A DNA stretch of 64,000 bases from Onchocerca volvulus. Lineage: Eukaryota > Nematoda > Chromadorea > Rhabditida > Onchocercidae. Location of the stretch: contig HG738136.1 in assembly GCA_000499405.2 (NCBI GenBank), positions 434,001 to 498,000 of the forward strand, given 5' to 3'. The position numbers and the translations under genes were made by a program. The notes below the pieces were generated by a model, which did no database searches, had not been told where the DNA came from, and worked only from the letters and a program-made list of their open reading frames with translations. The stretch's first letter is position 1. The number at the start of each line of letters is the position of its first letter. Positions 60,523 to 64,000 of the stretch are shown here, one piece after another.

Positions 60523-60523
<1 letters not shown>

Positions 60524-62203
60524 TAATTTCATATTCTATTATCCGCTCTTTTTAATTTGAATGTTTCAATTTTATCGTAATATTCTGCTTTAAATTTCAT
60601 ATTTGAAATGTTTTATACTTGAAATAATTTTTCAATTCAGAAATTAGAAATTTCAAAATTTCTCTTTTTTTTTTTGTAAATTTATGTTCTATTACCTGGA
60701 TGAAGTATATAAATTTGTATCGATGTATTCGTTTTTCCTTTTTTTTTTTTTTTTTTTTCATTGTTAACATTATCATACAGCAATGGATTTCATGCAAGAT
60801 TAGAATGATAAGGATAAAATTATATAAGGACAATTTTGTGTAGAATTCTTGAATATTATAAAATATTCAAAAAAAAAAAAAAAAGAGCGGATTATTATTA
60901 TGAAAAATATAAAAGTGAGTAAAAGTCAGAAAAATAAAATTGAATTTTAAACTGTAAAAAGTACTTGAATATATTTCGAAATATTTAATTGTATTTTAAA
61001 AATTGATGAGAAAAAACAAAATGACATAACTCTGTCTGTTTTAACAGATCATTTAGAAAATTTTGCAAAATATTTGAAACATTAAAATTAAATTATCAAT
61101 TTTCCTTCTTTCATTCTAACCAATATTTACATATAACAACATTAACATATAAATTGCCTTAGATTTCAAATATTTAAATACTAAATAAATAATATTTAGA
61201 AATGTTCTACTTGATAAGATATATTTATATATTTCGGTATAGAAGATGAAATATTTTACTTCAGCATTTATTTATTCAAGCTATAGGAGAGTAAATTTAA
61301 ATTAAGTTAAGATATTTTCATTAAGTACCAGAAAGCTTCATTTTTTTTCTTTCTTTTTTTTTTTCAATTTCCTATTCACTGCTTTCTTTCTACTTCGTAA
61401 AAAAAAGGAGAAAAAAAGGAAAAAATTTGTTCTTACAAGAAAAAATCTTTTTTTTTTTTTGTTTCCAAATAACTAAACTTCAAGTTTTTCTTCGTTGAAA
61501 TTATGCTTATTTCATATTTCTTTTCTATAATTTTTAATAAGAAAATTTTTCAATTTTTCTTTATTTTTACCTTTTTTCTCAAATTTCAAATTTTTTGTAT
61601 TCATTTTTTTTTTCGCCCATTTTTTTGTCGTTTCCTTTGCTAGATTCTAACACGAATGTTTAGCATTCATTTTTAAAGAATATCGATGAAGTTTTGAAAT
61701 TCTATGACGTGTTTGATGTACTGAGAAATTTTTTCAAAAAAAAAAAGAAAAAAAACCAATCATTGAGAAAGAAATCATCCATTTAAAAGACCAATATGGT
61801 TGAAATTCTGTCAACCATAAAGGTGGCAAAGGTACAACAAATTGTTGATTTTTGAAATTCTATTCTTTTAAAATTTCCATTTTTATTTCAATAATTTAGT
61901 GCTAATATATTAGAACAAAATAAACTTAGCATATTGATCGATACTAACAGTGTTTTTCCCTAAATTTAATTTAATATTGAAATTTAAGATTTCATTTATT
62001 GTGTTAAATACAAAAAAACAAAACCAAATATACATTTTTCCGTCATACCAACAGTTTTAGTTTTTCATTTTATTTGCATAAAAATACAACTAATTAATCA
62101 ATTATATCAAGAGGAAATTTGCAACTTTTGTATGAATCGATATTAACTTGATGTTTTAGTTTTTTTTTTTTAAAAAATACGAACAAAATTTTGTATTTCC
62201 AGA

Positions 62204-64000
62204 ATGGTTTCCTGTTCCAAACCAATTTATTATGCAAATCATACCCGATATTTGATTTTGATCATTGCAATCTTAGCACTTTCGATAATTGGTAGTAATA
62301 CTTTAATTCTAAATTTTACAATTATTTGCATGACTGATGAAAATATGCATGAATTGAATTCAACAACAGAGCTATTAAGTAAGTTTTTCTTTTCTTTTTC
62401 TTTTCCGTTTTTTAATTTTTCCTTCTTGAAATTAAATTTGAACTTGAAGTATTTTTCATGGAAGAATGTGAAATAGAAATTCAAAATTGAAGTTAGAATA
62501 GCATTGTATATTGAAAATTAGGAATTTTAACAGTCGATAAGAATTATGGCTGAAATATTATTCCAGTTTTAATAACTAATAAAACATTTCATATAAGTAA
62601 AAAAATTTCCGAAGAATTAATTATCGAATAATTTCAATAGAAGTAATAAAAAATTTTATGATTCTAATATGAATTGGGATGTTTCAAGAGAGAATAACAA
62701 AGTAATTCCAACAAAAAAAAAAAAAAGATTATTATATCTATTTATCCAGTTTTAATTTATAATTTGTTACTGAAATTTTATTAGATCAATTTTAGATTCA
62801 ACAGAAAATTCACCCAAATATCATTTTACGAGTATTCAGAAAGGTTTGCTATTTTCGGCAACTGCTATCGGTAATCTTATAGGTACTTATCCAGTAATTT
62901 TACTTGAAGAAAAATTAAGTACCAGGTGAATTTTTCGAAATTTCAGTTCAACTAAATTCGAATTTATTGGTTAAATTTTGATACAACCCAATCAATAAAT
63001 TATCCAATAATTCATTATTGATAATGATAATATTTATAAATTTTGATAATTTTTAACATTAAAATAAATCAGATTTGTATAAAATAATTAAAATTCCTAA
63101 CAGGTTTAATAAATAAAAAAAAAAATGTCAGAAAAAATTATAAAATATTATGCATAAAATATTGCTATGAATTAGCTATTAATTTAACGATTTTTAGGAA
63201 ATTATTCACAATATTTGGAATAATATCAGCAATTTCCACTATTTTAATTCCTTTTCTTGCTAACTATGGATTTGGATTTCTTTTCGCTATGCGATTTCTG
63301 GAAGTACGAAAAAAAATCGATCATTTCACATTTTTACTAATTTTCAAAATTTGCACACTCCCTGATAAGTTTAAAAAAAAAATTGTAATAATATTTTTTC
63401 ACAAATCATAATAGTTGTTATCAATAAGTCACACTATCACTAATAAATCGATATTCTTGATAAGTTATATATATTTTCGATAAATCATATGATCATTAAT
63501 AAATCATAATCTTGATGCGATTATCAATAAGTCATATTTACGGTAAGCCATATATAAGTCACCAATAAGTCAGTCATACGATCATTAATAAATCGTATTC
63601 CTGATAACTCATATTCTTAATAAGTCATATCTAAATCATACGGTCATTGATAAATCATATTCTTGATGCAATTATCGATAAGTAATGTAGTCATTAATAA
63701 ATCGTATTCTCCATAAACCATATTTTCAATAAGTCATACAGTCACCGTTAAATCCTACGGTTAAATCATACGATAAATCATACGGTAATAGTGACCGTAT
63801 GTTAGTCATTCCGGATACTGAATGAAAAATAGTACATAAATCGGCAAAATACACGGTACATTTCATTTCAATTTCTCAGTAACAATTGTATAAGTTCAAA
63901 AAATTTCATTAATTAATTATTAGAAATAAATTACACAAATCATTCTTAAATTCTGTTCCTTCAATTTATTTTTTCATAATTTTAGGGATTTGCATATGCA
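62204..64000 (+). CDS. major facilitator superfamily transporter, SLC17-like (5' part, cut by window end)
   Basis: Exons 62204-62378, 62796-62925, 63198-63303 and 63986-64000 (continuing beyond the window); phases 1, 2 and 0 match. The protein starts MVSCSKPIYY. TM1 is at about residues 15-38 (LILIIAILALSIIGSNTLIL), ending in NFTIICM, a pattern I associate with nematode SLC17/sialin-like anion transporters. A lumenal loop with an NST sequon follows, then QKGLLFSATAIGNLIGTYP (TM2) and the short basic end EEKLSTRK typical of the MFS 2-3 loop. TM3 is FTIFGIISAISTILIPFLA, and the next exon begins FLE|GFAYA like the conserved RxxxG of TM4. The ATG lies one base after TATTTCCAG, a likely trans-splice acceptor. 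The substrate cannot be told from this part. Confidence 0.85.
63415..63785. repeat. degenerate minisatellite in transporter intron 3
   Basis: More than ten degenerate units of AATAAATCATATTCTTGATAAGTCATA type, varying in length, ending with a CGGTAAATCATACGGT subfamily. It fills most of the 63304-63985 intron. Confidence 0.85.

Overview
This is an AT-rich, intron-rich eukaryotic window. It most likely comes from a parasitic nematode of the filarial/spirurid type. The basis is short TTTCAG-like 3' splice sites, acceptor-like signals just before several start codons (as expected with spliced-leader trans-splicing), worm-type orthologues (WTS-1/LATS, DAF-36) and Cys/Gly/Gln-rich secreted surface-type proteins. 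The species assignment is inference; only the nematode assignment is well supported. I saw no rRNA, tRNA, CRISPR or bacterial operon structure.

Layout. 1481-2798 (+): a four-exon dual-specificity phosphatase of the DUSP14/18/21 type, with two GC-AG introns. 10107-11603 (+): a secreted Cys-rich protein with a long Gln/Pro/Tyr repeat domain. 18024-19194 (+): a small secreted Gly/Cys-rich protein. 19935-28215: the most unusual structure, a near-perfect palindrome with two ~3.9 kb arms around a ~270 bp spacer. Its ends and centre carry blocks of a ~24 bp minisatellite, and each arm holds a copy of a KH-domain-like gene, oriented divergently. 29385-37823 (-): a complete 19-exon LATS/Warts kinase (WTS-1) of about 1090 aa. 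37824-49998: a 12 kb gene-poor stretch with microsatellites, hairpins, and clusters of CRE-like and TEAD-like motifs. 49999-54199 (-): a complete 8-exon Rieske oxygenase, DAF-36/Neverland cholesterol 7-desaturase, 418 aa. 54200-62203: gene-poor and repeat-rich. 62204-64000 (+): the 5' part of a major-facilitator transporter (SLC17-like), running off the window end.

The genes do not form an obvious operon. LATS is the core kinase of the Hippo pathway. DAF-36 starts dafachronic-acid (DAF-12 ligand) synthesis from dietary sterol. The DUSP is a putative phosphatase for MAPK-type signalling. The two secreted proteins look structural (cuticle, eggshell or microfilarial sheath). Exon models were derived by hand from reading-frame phase and splice signals; summed exon lengths keep the frame for LATS, DAF-36, DUSP and the transporter fragment.
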